The notes under the pieces: model-generated | Told to the model about the DNA's origin: nothing | The model's input: only the letters and a program-made list of their open reading frames with translations | The model's database searches: none | Translations under genes and position numbers: made by a program | Assembly (NCBI RefSeq): GCF_019429485.1 | Contig: NZ_JAHXZN010000004.1 | Span: 124,001-188,000, forward strand | Reading direction: 5' to 3' | DNA length: 64,000 bases | Source of the DNA: Sphingomonas citri | GTDB lineage: Bacteria > Pseudomonadota > Alphaproteobacteria > Sphingomonadales > Sphingomonadaceae | In this document: piece after piece, positions 51,863-60,904 of the stretch | Position numbering within the stretch: position 1 is the first letter of the stretch | How the letters are laid out: each line of letters begins with the position of its first letter

Positions 51863-54046
51863 TCAGCCGCCACCCCCCGCCAGCGCGGCGAGCAGCAGCA
51901 GCGCGACGATGTTGGTGATCTTGATCATCGGGTTCACCGCCGGGCCGGCGGTGTCCTTGTAGGGGTCGCCGACGGTGTCGCCGGTCACCGCGGCCTTGTG
52001 CGCCTCCGAGCCCTTGCCGCCGTGATTGCCGTCCTCGATGAACTTTTTGGCATTGTCCCAGGCGCCGCCGCCCGAGGTCATCGACAGGGCCACGAACAGC
52101 CCCGAGACGATCACGCCGAGCAGCATCGCGCCCAGCGCGGCGAATCCGCTCGCCTGCCCGTCGACCGCGGTGACGATGAAGTAGAGCGCGATCGGCGACA
52201 GCACCGGCAGCAGCGACGGCACGATCATCTCGCGGATCGCGGCGCGGGTGACGAGGTCGACGGTGCGGCCGTAGTTCGGCCGGCTGGTCCCCTGCATGAT
52301 GCCGGGATTGTCGCGGAATTGCTGGCGCACCTCCTCGACCACCGCGCCCGCCGCGCGCCCCACCGCGGTCATGCCGAAGGCGCCGAACAGATAGGGCAGC
52401 AGCGCGCCGAGCAGCAGCCCGACGATCACGTACGGGTTGCTGAGCGAGAAGTTGACCGACAGGTCGGGGAAATAGGTCTGCAGGTCGGTGGTGTACGCGC
52501 CGAACAGCACCAGCGCGGCGAGCCCCGCCGAGCCGATCGCATAGCCCTTGGTCACCGCCTTGGTGGTGTTGCCGACCGCGTCGAGCGCGTCGGTGCGCTC
52601 GCGCACCTCGTCCTCCAGCCCCGCCATCTCGGCGATGCCGCCGGCATTGTCGGTCACCGGGCCGTAGGCGTCGAGCGCGACCACCATGCCCGCCTGCGCC
52701 AGCATCGCGGTCGCGGCGAAGGCGATGCCGATGATGCCGGCGAGCTTATAAGCGGCGACCACCGCGACCACGATCACGAGCGTCGGCAGCGCGGTCGCCT
52801 CGAGGCTGATGGCGAGCCCCTGGATCACGTTGGTGCCGTGGCCGGTCTCGCTCGCCTTGGCGATCGACTTGACCGGGCGGTAGTTGGTGCCGGTGTAATA
52901 TTCGGTGATCCACACGATCAGCCCGGTCACCGCCAGCCCGATCAGCATCGAGAAGAACAGGTCGTAGCCGGTGAAGGCGCTCGCCGCCGGCACGCCCGCC
53001 ACGCCGCTCGCCGCCTGCGAGGTCGCGCCCGCGTCGGGCACCGCGCCGCTGCCGGCGTCGAGGAAGCCCGCCCCGCCGATCACGCGGTGCAGGTCGCCGA
53101 GCGTCCACTGCGTCACCGCCCAGATCGCCGGGATCGACAGCAAGGCCGAGGTCCAGAAGCCCTTGTACAGCGCGCCCATGATCGAGCCGCCGCCGAGCCG
53201 CACCATGTACGTCCCGATGATCGAGGTGATGATGCACACGCCGCCGACCGCGAGCGGCAGGCTCATCAGCCGCATCAGCTCGGCCGCGTCGGCCTGGATC
53301 AGCAGCGCGATCGACACCATGGTGACGCCGAGCGTGACGACATAGGTCTCGAACAGGTCGGCCGCCATGCCGGCGCAGTCGCCCACGTTGTCGCCGACAT
53401 TGTCCGCGATCACCGCGGGGTTGCGCGGATCGTCCTCGGGGATGCCGGCCTCGACCTTGCCGACCAGGTCGGCGCCGACGTCGGCCGCCTTGGTGAAGAT
53501 GCCGCCGCCCAGCCGCGCGAAGATCGAGATCAGCGAGGCGCCGAACGCCAGCGCGGTGAGCGCCTCGACGATCGCGCGGTCGTTGGGCAACAGCCCCGCC
53601 GGCCCGGTGAGATACCAGAAGAACAGGGCGATGGAGAGCAACCCCAGCCCGGCGACGAGCATCCCCGTCACCGCGCCCGAGCGGAACGCCATCGTCAGCC
53701 CGCGCTGGAGCGTCGAGCGCGCCGCCTCGGCGGTGCGGACGTTGGCGCGGACCGAGATCGTCATGCCGACGAAGCCGGCGACCCCCGAGAGCAGCGCACC
53801 GATGACGAAGCCGATCGTGGAGAGCAGCCCGAGCGTGACCGCGAGCACGATCGCGACGATCGCGCCGACCACGGCGATGGTGGTGTACTGGCGCCCGAGA
53901 TAGGCCTTGGCCCCCTCCTGGATCGCGCTGGCGATATCCTGCATCCGCTCATTGCCCGGCGACGCGGCGAGCACCTGGCGGCTGGTGACGAAGCCATAGA
54001 GTACGGCGATGACGCCGCAGACGATGGCAAGGTAGACGATCGTCAT
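51863..54046 (-). CDS. hppA: Membrane proton-translocating pyrophosphatase, K+-independent type
   Basis: A 727-residue membrane pyrophosphatase with about 16 hydrophobic segments, coupling PPi hydrolysis to ion pumping. The substrate site is clear: [29 protein letters not shown] at about 182-210 and [18 protein letters not shown] at 215-232. At GNTTKA (492-497) the residue is Lys496, the marker of K+-independent enzymes (K+-dependent ones have Ala). The C-terminal part has [43 protein letters not shown] 54046 follows AGGAGG. It stands alone between a repeat and thiL. Confidence 0.95.
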   Translation of the reverse strand: MTIVYLAIVCGVIAVLYGFVTSRQVLAASPGNERMQDIASAIQEGAKAYLGRQYTTIAVVGAIVAIVLAVTLGLLSTIGFVIGALLSGVAGFVGMTISVRANVRTAEAARSTLQRGLTMAFRSGAVTGMLVAGLGLLSIALFFWYLTGPAGLLPNDRAIVEALTALAFGASLISIFARLGGGIFTKAADVGADLVGKVEAGIPEDDPRNPAVIADNVGDNVGDCAGMAADLFETYVVTLGVTMVSIALLIQADAAELMRLMSLPLAVGGVCIITSIIGTYMVRLGGGSIMGALYKGFWTSALLSIPAIWAVTQWTLGDLHRVIGGAGFLDAGSGAVPDAGATSQAASGVAGVPAASAFTGYDLFFSMLIGLAVTGLIVWITEYYTGTNYRPVKSIAKASETGHGTNVIQGLAISLEATALPTLVIVVAVVAAYKLAGIIGIAFAATAMLAQAGMVVALDAYGPVTDNAGGIAEMAGLEDEVRERTDALDAVGNTTKAVTKGYAIGSAGLAALVLFGAYTTDLQTYFPDLSVNFSLSNPYVIVGLLLGALLPYLFGAFGMTAVGRAAGAVVEEVRQQFRDNPGIMQGTSRPNYGRTVDLVTRAAIREMIVPSLLPVLSPIALYFIVTAVDGQASGFAALGAMLLGVIVSGLFVALSMTSGGGAWDNAKKFIEDGNHGGKGSEAHKAAVTGDTVGDPYKDTAGPAVNPMIKITNIVALLLLAALAGGGG

Positions 54047-54126
54047 GCCTCACATCCCTCCTGTTGCGCGCCCGGTCTGTCGCCGGGAGGTGTCGCGCGG
54101 GAGGCGGAGGCTAACATGCGGGAACG

Positions 54127-55005
54127 TCAGCGCAACCCGTGCTCATACCCGAGCCGGCGAGGGGTCGGCAGCGGCTCGCCGGCGCGGGTCAGCCGCAGCC
54201 CGGCGCCAGGCTCGAACCGCCCGACGCGGGTCGCCGGCACGGGCGCGACGAAGCCCGGCGCGGCGGCGAACAGCAGCTCGTAATCGTCGCCAGCGGTCGC
54301 GGCGGCGAGCGCGTCGGTGACCCCCGCCGCTAGCGGCACGTCGACGAGCTCGACCGTCACCGCGACGCCGCTCGCCAACGCCATCCGCGCGGCGTCGATC
54401 AGCAGCCCGTCGGAGACGTCCATCATCGCGGTGACCAGCGGCGCCAGCGCACGTCCCTCCGCCAGCCGCGGCACTGGGCGGCGGTAGCGCGCCCGCAGCG
54501 CCGCGTCGCCTCGGCCAGCGCGCGCGATCGCCAATCCCGCGCCGGCGTCGCCGATCGTGCCGGTGACCCAGAGCGTGTCGCCCGCGCGCGCGCCGCCGCG
54601 CGCCGGGGCGGCGGCGTCGCGCCCGATCGCGGTGAGCGTCAGCACGCGCGGCGCCCCCGTGGGCAGCGTCACGGTGTCGCCGCCGAGCAGCGCCCCGCCG
54701 AGGTCGCGCAGCGCGGCGTCGAGCCCGTCGAGGAACGCGGCGTCCCAGTCGGCGTCGCGCAGCGGGTAGTTGAGCAGCACGCCCTCGACCAGCGCGCCCT
54801 TGGCGGCAAGGTCGGAGTAATTGGTCGCGAGCAGCTTCCACGCCACGTCGGCGGCGGGGTCGTCGGGGAGGAAGTGGACACCCTCGACCAACGTGTCGGT
54901 GGTGAGCGTGTAGCCGCCCAGCGTCGCGGTATCGTCGGTGAGCCCATGCGCGCCGGGGTGGAGCGGCAGCCGGCGCAGGCGCGCGAGGAGATCGGCCTCG
55001 GTCAT
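54127..55005 (-). CDS. thiL: Thiamine-monophosphate kinase
   Basis: A 292-residue kinase that phosphorylates thiamine monophosphate to thiamine pyrophosphate. Family marks: GLTDDTATLGGYTLTTDTLVEGVHFLPD, NYSDLAAKGA, LLGGDTVTLP and MMDVSDGLLIDAARM. The metal-binding Asp residues are in place. ATG 55005 gives the normal N-terminus (MTEADLLARLRRLPLHP); the longer frame to 55467 runs over the neighbouring divergent gene and is not coding. The C-terminal third is slightly shorter than in E. coli. Confidence 0.9.
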   Translation of the reverse strand: MTEADLLARLRRLPLHPGAHGLTDDTATLGGYTLTTDTLVEGVHFLPDDPAADVAWKLLATNYSDLAAKGALVEGVLLNYPLRDADWDAAFLDGLDAALRDLGGALLGGDTVTLPTGAPRVLTLTAIGRDAAAPARGGARAGDTLWVTGTIGDAGAGLAIARAGRGDAALRARYRRPVPRLAEGRALAPLVTAMMDVSDGLLIDAARMALASGVAVTVELVDVPLAAGVTDALAAATAGDDYELLFAAAPGFVAPVPATRVGRFEPGAGLRLTRAGEPLPTPRRLGYEHGLR

Positions 55006-55101
55006 GCGCGCGGCATAGCCGGGGTGCGGCGGGTTGTCGTGCGTGGCGAACCGCTCGTTAACGCCCGTGCCCCTATGTCGATCGCTCGATAGGAGCTGAC
55101 G

Positions 55102-55476
55102 ATGTCGGGCGTACCGGCCGAACATGATGACCTGCGCCGGCGGATGGCGCGTTTCCTCCCGCTGATGGACTCGACCGGCCATGCCAGCGGGGTGCTGCTG
55201 CGCGAGCGGCTCGAGTTCTCGCGCATCTTCCAGACGCACAGCCAGGAGGAGCAGCGCGCCGTCGCCGCGCGTGCCGCCGCCGAGCCGGGCTTCGCGCCCA
55301 CCGCGGCGGCCTATCGCAACCAGCTCGACGGGCTGCGCGCGGACTATAGCGCGCATATCGCGCGCTGGCCGCCCGCCGCGATCAGCGACGACGCCGCGGG
55401 CTATCGCGCCGCGGTGGTGACCTTGCAGCGTCGCTTCCACGACCTGCTCGCCTGGGAGGAGCGCCACCTGCTGTGA
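55102..55476 (+). CDS. Conserved hypothetical helical protein
   Basis: A 124-residue, mostly helical, soluble protein; I recognise no family. It shows an Arg-rich helix (DDLRRRMARFLPLM) and a C-terminal stretch RRFHDLLAWEERHLL. The ribosome site AGGAGC eight bases before ATG 55102 is good. Its stop overlaps a GTG of the next frame, and the following gene is probably co-transcribed. Protein-like composition and codon bias support expression. Confidence 0.55.
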   Translation: MSGVPAEHDDLRRRMARFLPLMDSTGHASGVLLRERLEFSRIFQTHSQEEQRAVAARAAAEPGFAPTAAAYRNQLDGLRADYSAHIARWPPAAISDDAAGYRAAVVTLQRRFHDLLAWEERHLL

Positions 55477-55517
55477 CCCGCGCGCGGTCCCGCTATGATA
55501 GAGGTGGGAGGTGCGGG

Positions 55518-56186
55518 GTGACGATGCGGCGGGCGGAACTGGAGGCGGCGGAGCGGCGCGCGCTCGATCTGCTCGCGGCGATCGAGGCGCGCGGGCTGAT
55601 CGCGCCCGGGCGCAGCGAGCGCGACATCTACGCGCTGGCCGAGCGCGTCTTCGGCGTCGAGAAACACTGGCACAAGCGGATCGTGCGCGCCGGCGCCAAC
55701 ACGCTGGCGATCGCGGCGGACAATCCGCCGGTGCGCGACATCGCTGCCGACGACATCGTCTTCCTCGACCTCGGCCCGGTGTTCGGCACCTGGGAGGCCG
55801 ATGTCGGCGCGAGCTATGCCTTGGGGGACGACCCGGTGAAGCACGCCCTGTGCCGCGACCTCGAGGCGCAGTTCGCCGCGGTCTGCGCGCGTTTCCGGGA
55901 CGAGCCCGACATCACCGGCGCTTCGCTCTACGCCTTCGCGTGCGAGTCGGCCGCGGAGGCGGGGTGGCGCTTCGGCGGGCGGATCGCGGGGCATATCGTC
56001 GCGGAATTCCCGCACGCGCGGCTGCCCGGCGCCAAGCAGATCCACCAGATCAGCGCGGAGAACCCGACGCGGCTGCGCGACCCCGACGCTCATGGCGAGG
56101 AGCGCCACTGGATCTGCGAGATCCATCTGGTCGAGCCCGAGGGACGTTTCGCCGGATTCTACGAGCGGCTGATCCCGCTGGGGTGA
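55518..56186 (+). CDS. M24 (Xaa-Pro aminopeptidase-like) family protein
   Basis: A 222-residue protein with the creatinase/aminopeptidase pita-bread pattern. The metal-ligand Asp pair appears in VFLDLGPVFGTWEADVG, the His in GRIAGHIVAEFPHARLPG and the Glu in WICEIHLVEPEGRFAGFYE. Length is below typical M24 enzymes, so it is a minimal member. GTG 55518 has GGGAGG six bases upstream. GTG 55473 overlaps the previous stop and is an alternative. Substrate is unknown. Confidence 0.7.
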   Translation: MTMRRAELEAAERRALDLLAAIEARGLIAPGRSERDIYALAERVFGVEKHWHKRIVRAGANTLAIAADNPPVRDIAADDIVFLDLGPVFGTWEADVGASYALGDDPVKHALCRDLEAQFAAVCARFRDEPDITGASLYAFACESAAEAGWRFGGRIAGHIVAEFPHARLPGAKQIHQISAENPTRLRDPDAHGEERHWICEIHLVEPEGRFAGFYERLIPLG

Positions 56187-56221
56187 GCGGCTGGGAGGGG
56201 CGAGACCTCTCAGCCTCTAGG

Positions 56222-56319
56222 CCGTCATCCCGGACTCGGTCCGGGATCCACCGGGCCGCACACCCAGCGGTAGCGGCACATGCGGTACCGTGGATCCTGA
56301 AACGAGTTCAGGACGACGG
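56222..56319. repeat. Composite palindromic element (family A)
   Basis: The left arm begins CCGTCATCCCGGACTCGG and reaches GGGATCCAC; the right arm is the inverse (GTGGATCCTGAAACGAGTTC ... GGACGACGG). Both arms fold on themselves and on each other. Confidence 0.7.
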
Positions 56320-56443
56320 TAGTTCGTAGGGGGAGGGTAGAGCGCACCGCGCGGCCCGGCCCATCACGCCTCGCGCGGCGTACCCCGTCCTGGCGCTCCC
56401 GTTTCAGCGCCTCACCGACGAGTGGCAGTGCCTTTCGCCTGCC

Positions 56444-56547
56444 CCATCCGTCATCCCGGGGCTCGACCCGGGATCCATGGTGCCGCGAGAGCCGAGGCTG
56501 TCGCTCGCGGAGGGATGGATCACGGCTGAGGGCCGGGATGACGATGG
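56444..56547. repeat. Composite palindromic element (family A)
   Basis: The left arm CCATCCGTCATCCCGGGG ... GGGATCCATGG is matched by an inverse arm ending GGGCCGGGATGACGATGG. A central inverted pair (CCGCGAG / CTCGCGG) lies inside. Confidence 0.7.
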
Positions 56548-56578
56548 AGGTTGAGGCGACGCAACCGCCCCCCGCCGC

Positions 56579-56755
56579 TCATTCCTCGCGCTTTGCCCCG
56601 TCGAGCACCGCCTCCTGCCGCGCGCGCTCCTGCCGCTCGGCCTGCTTCTCCGCCTTGGTGCGGCCGTAGGCGGTGCGGTTCGCCACGGCCTGTGCCGCCT
56701 CTTCCGCCCGCCGCTTGGCCTTGCGCGCGCGATTCAGCGAGACCAGCTCGCCCAT
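56579..56755 (-). CDS. DUF4169-like small basic protein
   Basis: A 58-residue, highly charged protein (SLNRARKAKRRAEEAAQAVANRTAYGRTKAEKQAE) with the layout of DUF4169, seen in many alphaproteobacteria. It is probably one long helix and function is not known. ATG 56755 lies one base after the nusB stop, indicating a joint transcript; the longer frame to 56848 overlaps nusB. Confidence 0.75.
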   Translation of the reverse strand: MGELVSLNRARKAKRRAEEAAQAVANRTAYGRTKAEKQAERQERARQEAVLDGAKREE

Positions 56756-56756
56756 C

Positions 56757-57212
56757 TCAGCCGCGTACGTCCTTGGCGATATTGTCGAGCAGTCCGTTGA
56801 CGAACCCCGCCTCGCGCTTCTGGTAGAAGGCATGCGCGACGTCGACATAGGAGCTGATCGCCGCGCCCACCGGCACGTCCTCGCGCGCGAGCAGCTCGTA
56901 GCAGCCGGCGCGCAGGATCGCCTTCATCGGCTTGTCGAGCCGCTCCAGCGTCCAGCCGGTGCTGAGCTTCGCCTCGATCAGCCGGTCGATCTCGCCCTGG
57001 CGCGCGTTCGTGCCGGTGACGAGATCGTCGAAGAAGTCGACGTCGGCCTCGGCATATTGCGCCTCCTCGATCTCGGCGCCGAGTCGGTGGTGGTGGAACT
57101 CGTGGAGCAGGGCGGGCAAGGCGGTGCCCTCCATCTCATGCTGGTACAAAGCCTGGACGGCGGCGAGGCGGGCGGCGGCGCGGGCCTTGGTGCGGGCAGC
57201 GGTGCGGGACAT
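56757..57212 (-). CDS. nusB: Transcription antitermination factor NusB
   Basis: A 151-residue all-helical protein. ARLAAVQALYQHEMEG, DLVTGTNARQGEIDRLIEAKL, RLDKPMKAILRAGCYELLARED and YVDVAHAFYQKREAGFVNGLLDNIAKD are the NusB signature. It binds boxA RNA with S10 for rRNA antitermination. ATG 57212 is preferred over the frame continuing to 57344. nusB precedes DUF4169; thiL and hppA follow further left on the same strand, an order often seen in this group. Confidence 0.93.
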   Translation of the reverse strand: MSRTAARTKARAAARLAAVQALYQHEMEGTALPALLHEFHHHRLGAEIEEAQYAEADVDFFDDLVTGTNARQGEIDRLIEAKLSTGWTLERLDKPMKAILRAGCYELLAREDVPVGAAISSYVDVAHAFYQKREAGFVNGLLDNIAKDVRG

Positions 57213-57299
57213 AAGCGGCGCCCTGTACGCCGGTGCGCGCGCCGCGTCACCCCTCGCGCGCCGTTGATCTCGATCAGCCTGTTCGCGCGCTGATCTGGC

Positions 57300-57324
57300 G
57301 CAACGTCCTCGGCCCCCCGTCGTT
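57300..57324 (+). promoter_or_regulatory. Candidate EcfG-type stress promoter
   Basis: GCAAC, 16 bases, CGTT lies 41 bases before the start of the YciF-like gene. The alphaproteobacterial general-stress sigma factor recognises GGAAC-N16/17-CGTT; this differs in one base. A stress-type product downstream supports it. Confidence 0.4.
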
Positions 57325-57364
57325 CGTGCAGCATCCCTTCGCACATCGTCAGAGGAGCATCACC

Positions 57365-57880
57365 ATGGGCCTGTTCACCAAGGACATCGAGACGCTGCAC
57401 GACCTGTTCCTGCACACGCTGCAGGACATCTATTACGCCGAGAACCAGATCACCAAGGCGCTGCCCAAGATGATCGAGAAGGCGACCGCGCCCGAGCTCA
57501 AACAGGGCTTCGAGACCCACCTGCGCGAGACCGAGGGCCAGATCGCGCGGCTCGAGCAGGCGTTCGACGCGCTGGGCGAGAAGGCCAAGGCGGTCACCTG
57601 CCCCGCGATCGACGGCATCATCAAGGAGGCCAACGAGGTCGCCGGCGACATCGCCGACAAGTCGGTGCTCGACGCCGCGCTGATCGCCTCGGCGCAGGCG
57701 GTCGAACATTATGAGATCACGCGCTACGGCACGCTGATCGCCTGGGCCAAGCAGATGGGCCACGACCAGGTCGTCACCTTGCTCCAGGCGACGCTCGACG
57801 AGGAGAAGTCGACCGACGAGAAGCTGACCACGCTGGCCGAGAGCAAGGCCAACGCCAAGGCGGACCTCGCGACGGCGTGA
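57365..57880 (+). CDS. YciF-like ferritin-fold stress protein (DUF892)
   Basis: A 171-residue four-helix protein. LFLHTLQDIYYAENQITKALPKM, APELKQGFETHLRETEGQI, VEHYEITRYGTLIAWAKQMG and QATLDEEKSTDEKLTTLAE give the ferritin-like pattern with Glu/His ligands for a di-metal site. Members are stress-induced and of unclear biochemical role. The ribosome site AGAGGAG lies eight bases before the ATG at 57365. A strong terminator follows at 57931. Possible EcfG promoter upstream. Confidence 0.85.
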   Translation: MGLFTKDIETLHDLFLHTLQDIYYAENQITKALPKMIEKATAPELKQGFETHLRETEGQIARLEQAFDALGEKAKAVTCPAIDGIIKEANEVAGDIADKSVLDAALIASAQAVEHYEITRYGTLIAWAKQMGHDQVVTLLQATLDEEKSTDEKLTTLAESKANAKADLATA

Positions 57881-57930
57881 GGTGAGCGGGCCGCGCGGCG
57901 ATAGGGCGGCCCGTTCGACCTGATGTGGTA

Positions 57931-57972
57931 GGGCGCCCGGTCGGAGAGCGGCCGGGCGCCCTTCCTTCTTGT
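57931..57972 (+). terminator. Rho-independent terminator after the YciF-like gene
   Basis: A perfect ten-base stem (GGGCGCCCGG / CCGGGCGCCC) with an 11-base loop is followed by TTCCTTCTTGTT, 50 bases past the stop codon. This is the clearest terminator in the window. Confidence 0.85.
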
Positions 57973-58132
57973 TCCCCGGCGCAAGCCGGGGCCCAGGTGG
58001 GGGGACGTTGCTGAGGCAGGTAACAGGAGTCACGGTCACGTCTCCGCTTGAATCGACGCTGGCATGTGACAACGGCCGCGCGTCGTCACGACGGCCTTCC
58101 CCACTGGGCCCCAGCCTCCGCCGGGGCGCAAG
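57968..58132. repeat. Variant palindromic element (family C)
   Basis: The left arm CTTGTTCCCCGGCGCAAGCC ... and the inverse right arm ending GCCGGGGCGCAAG share the motif CCCCGGCGnnn..CCGGGGCCCAG. It has the same two-hairpin architecture as family A but different core sequence. Confidence 0.6.
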
Positions 58133-58221
58133 CGGTGGGTGTCGGGTGCGATAGCGCACGCCGCGGTATCCGCGACGCCAACCCCTTCTTCCCGCCCCCG
58201 CCGCCCGCTAGGGCAGGCGGC

Positions 58222-60651
58222 GTGACCCCGACGCTGCCGATCCACACTGTCCTCCCGGAACTGCTCGCCGCGCTGCGCGACGGCGGCGCCGCGGTGCTGG
58301 TCGCGCCGCCGGGGGCGGGCAAGACCACCGCGGTCGCCCCCGCGCTGCTCGCCGAGCAATGGTGCGACGGCGAGATCATCGTCACCTCGCCGCGCCGCCT
58401 CGCCGCGCGCGCCGCGGCCGAGCGGATGGCGCAGCTCGCCGGCGAGCCGGTCGGCCAGACCTTCGGCTATGCCACGCGGCTCGACACCAAGCGCTCCGCC
58501 GCGACGCGAGTCACCGTCGTCACCGAGGGTATCCTCACCGCGCGGCTCCAGAGCGACCCCGAGCTGACCGGCGTCGCCGCGCTCCTCTTCGACGAGGTGC
58601 ACGAGCGCAGCCTCGACGGCGACTTCGGGCTCGCGCTCGCGCTCGACGCGCGCGCCGCGCTGCGCCCCGACCTGCGCGTCGTCGCGATGTCGGCGACGCT
58701 CGACGGCGTGCGCTTCGCGACCTTGCTCGACGGCGCGCCGGTGGTGGAGAGCGAGGGGCGCAGCTACCCGCTCGAGCTGCGCCACCTCGGTCGCGCCGCG
58801 GAGGCGCGGATCGAGGACTCGATGGCGGCCGCGATCCGCCAGGCGCTGCGCGACGAGGCGGGCGGGGTGCTCGCCTTCCTCCCCGGCGTCGCCGAGATCG
58901 AGCGCACCGCCGAGCGAGTCGGCGACGTGCCCGGGGTGCGGCTCCACCGCCTGCACGGCAGCCTCGACCCCGCCGCGCAGCGCGCCGCGATCCGCGCCGA
59001 GCCCGACGGCGCGCGCAAGCTGGTGCTCGCAACCAGCATCGCCGAGACCAGCCTAACGCTCGACGGCATCCGCGTGGTGGTCGACAGCGGACTGGCGCGG
59101 CGCCCGCGCTACGACCGCGCCGCGGGGATGACGCGGCTGGTCACCGAGCGCGCCAGCCAGGCCGCGGCGACGCAGCGCGCGGGCCGCGCCGCGCGCCAGG
59201 GACCGGGGGTCGCCTATCGTCTGTGGGCGGCGGCGGCGACCGCGGGCATGCCGCGCTTCGACCCGCCCGAGATCATCGAGGCGGACCTGTCGGCGCTGGT
59301 GCTCGCCTGTGCGTTATGGGGGGTGAGTGACCCGCGCGACCTGCGCTGGCTCGACGCGCCGCCGGAGGCCGCGGTGGCGGAGGCGCGCGCGCGGCTCGCG
59401 GCGCTGGGGGCGCTCGACGCCGACGCGCGCCCGACCGCGCACGGCCGCGCGATCGCGGCGCTGCCGATGCCGCCGCGGCTCGCGCACATGCTGCTCGCCG
59501 CGGCCGACCCGCGCCGCGCCGCCGAGGTGGCGGTGCTGCTCCAGGAGCGCGGGCTCGGCGGCGCGGACGCCGACCTCGAGCTGCGCTGGCGGCGCTGGCG
59601 CGGCGACCGTTCGCCCAAGGCGGAGAGCGCACGCGGGCTGGCGAGGCGCTGGGCCGGGCTGGTGAAGCGCGGGCAGCGCGAGGGCGCGCCCGACTCGATC
59701 GGCGCCTGTGTCGCGCTCGGCTTCCCCGATCGCGTGGCGCGGCGGCGCGACGCGAGCGGCGAGCGCTGGGCCTCGGTCGGTGGGCGCGGCTTCAAGCTGG
59801 ACCCGACGTCGCCGCTCGCCTCCGCCGAGTGGCTCGCGGTGGCGGAGACGCAGGGGATGGCGGCGGGGGCGCGCATCCTCGCCGCCGCGCCGATCGCGGC
59901 GGAGGAGGTGGAGGCGCTGTTCGCCGACCGGATCGAGGCGCGCCGCACCGCCGACTTCGATCCCGCCACCGGCGCGGTGCAGCCGCTGCGCGAGCGCCGG
60001 CTCGGCGCGATCCGGCTGTCGAGCGGGCCGGACAGCACGGCCGACCCCGCGGCGATCGCGGCGGCGCTGGTGGAGGGCGTGCGCGCGCACGGCCTCACGC
60101 CGCTGCCCTGGTCGCGCGCGGCCGAGGCGCTGCGCACGCGCGCGGCCTATGCCGGCGTGCCGCTCGATGACGCCACGCTGCTCGAGCGGCTCGACGACTG
60201 GCTGCCCGCGCTGGTCGAGGGCAAGCGCCGGCTCGACGCGATCGCGCCGGGCGCGCTGGTGGAGGCGCTGCGCGGGCTGCTCGGCTGGGACTCGCTGCGC
60301 GCGATCGATCGCGTCGCGCCGGCGGATTTCACCAGCCCGGCGGGGTCGACCCACGCGATCGACTATGGCGCCGAGGCGGGGCCGACGGTGGAGTTGCGCG
60401 TCCAGGCGCTGTTCGGTCTCGACCAGCATCCGGTGGTAGGGACCGAGCGCGTGCCACTGGTGCTGTCGCTGACCTCGCCGGCGGGCCGGCCGATCCAGAC
60501 GACGCGGGACCTGCCCGGCTTCTGGCGCGGCAGCTGGCACGCGGTGGCCAAGGAGATGCGCGGCCGCTACCCGCGCCACCCCTGGCCCGACGATCCGGCC
60601 AACGCGGCGGCGACGCTGCGCACCAAGAACGCCGACGCGCGACGCGGGTGA
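58222..60651 (+). CDS. hrpB: ATP-dependent helicase HrpB
   Basis: An 809-residue DExH helicase, close to the roughly 820 residues usual for HrpB. Walker A is PPGAGKTT (29-36), the DEVH box is at 124-127 (LLFDEVHERSLDGD) and MSATLDG follows. The second RecA domain shows LVLATSIAETSLTLDGIRVVVDSG and TQRAGRAARQGPGVAYRLW. The C-terminal HrpB-specific region ends near the motif KEMRGRYPRHPWPDDP. GTG 58222 gives the family start (TLPIHTVLPELLAALRDGG). Its RNA substrate is unknown. Confidence 0.93.
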   Translation: MTPTLPIHTVLPELLAALRDGGAAVLVAPPGAGKTTAVAPALLAEQWCDGEIIVTSPRRLAARAAAERMAQLAGEPVGQTFGYATRLDTKRSAATRVTVVTEGILTARLQSDPELTGVAALLFDEVHERSLDGDFGLALALDARAALRPDLRVVAMSATLDGVRFATLLDGAPVVESEGRSYPLELRHLGRAAEARIEDSMAAAIRQALRDEAGGVLAFLPGVAEIERTAERVGDVPGVRLHRLHGSLDPAAQRAAIRAEPDGARKLVLATSIAETSLTLDGIRVVVDSGLARRPRYDRAAGMTRLVTERASQAAATQRAGRAARQGPGVAYRLWAAAATAGMPRFDPPEIIEADLSALVLACALWGVSDPRDLRWLDAPPEAAVAEARARLAALGALDADARPTAHGRAIAALPMPPRLAHMLLAAADPRRAAEVAVLLQERGLGGADADLELRWRRWRGDRSPKAESARGLARRWAGLVKRGQREGAPDSIGACVALGFPDRVARRRDASGERWASVGGRGFKLDPTSPLASAEWLAVAETQGMAAGARILAAAPIAAEEVEALFADRIEARRTADFDPATGAVQPLRERRLGAIRLSSGPDSTADPAAIAAALVEGVRAHGLTPLPWSRAAEALRTRAAYAGVPLDDATLLERLDDWLPALVEGKRRLDAIAPGALVEALRGLLGWDSLRAIDRVAPADFTSPAGSTHAIDYGAEAGPTVELRVQALFGLDQHPVVGTERVPLVLSLTSPAGRPIQTTRDLPGFWRGSWHAVAKEMRGRYPRHPWPDDPANAAATLRTKNADARRG

Positions 60652-60710
60652 GGCGGCCGACTCGCTCTTCGCGTCATCGGCACAGTCCAGTCAAAGCTTT
60701 GGCGTCTCGC

Positions 60711-60724
60711 TGTGAACATTCACA
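60711..60724. promoter_or_regulatory. Palindrome upstream of the TonB receptor
   Basis: TGTGAACATTCACA has perfect six-base arms around a two-base centre. It lies 181 bases before the receptor start. It could be a regulator site; the arms match the CRP half-site but the spacing does not. Confidence 0.35.
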
Positions 60725-60792
60725 TCAGCGCGGTCGGCGGTGCTGAACACGATCACAGGCGAGCAACAATGCTGCCATGTTAGCGCTCACGC

Positions 60793-60806
60793 CTAAACCG
60801 GTTACA
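60793..60806. promoter_or_regulatory. LacI-family operator candidate
   Basis: CTAAACCGGTTACA, in reverse TGTAACCGGTTTAG, is a near-palindrome with the central CG of LacI/GalR-type operators. It lies 99 bases before the TonB receptor start. Sugar-uptake receptors of this class are often under LacI control. Confidence 0.45.
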
Positions 60807-60904
60807 TTCTCGCCTTGATCTCCCCGGTTGTTACTTCCATAGGCCCAAAAATCATAAGAATAGCCGTGGTCAAGCGGCAGTGTTTCACGGGAGAGGAACG
60901 GGTC

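Larger units (their letters stand above)
56187..56578. other. Gene-free interval with two palindromic elements
   Basis: This 392-base stretch between the M24-like gene and the DUF4169 gene holds two family-A elements and no plausible gene. It lies within a group of genes that is otherwise closely packed. Confidence 0.6.
57881..58221. other. Gene-free interval with terminator and palindromic element
   Basis: This 341-base stretch has a strong terminator on its left and a 165-base inverted repeat (57968-58132). No gene is seen. The reading frame of hrpB runs back through part of it but without protein-like content. Confidence 0.6.

Noticed and set aside
51803..54283. Very long plus-strand open frame (over 800 codons)
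   Set aside because: It runs antisense over hppA, whose motifs are unmistakable; its product is an Arg/His/Asp-rich composition typical of a shadow of GC-rich codons.
60711..60724. CRP operator
   Set aside because: The half-sites fit, but they are separated by four rather than six bases, so it is listed only as a generic palindrome.
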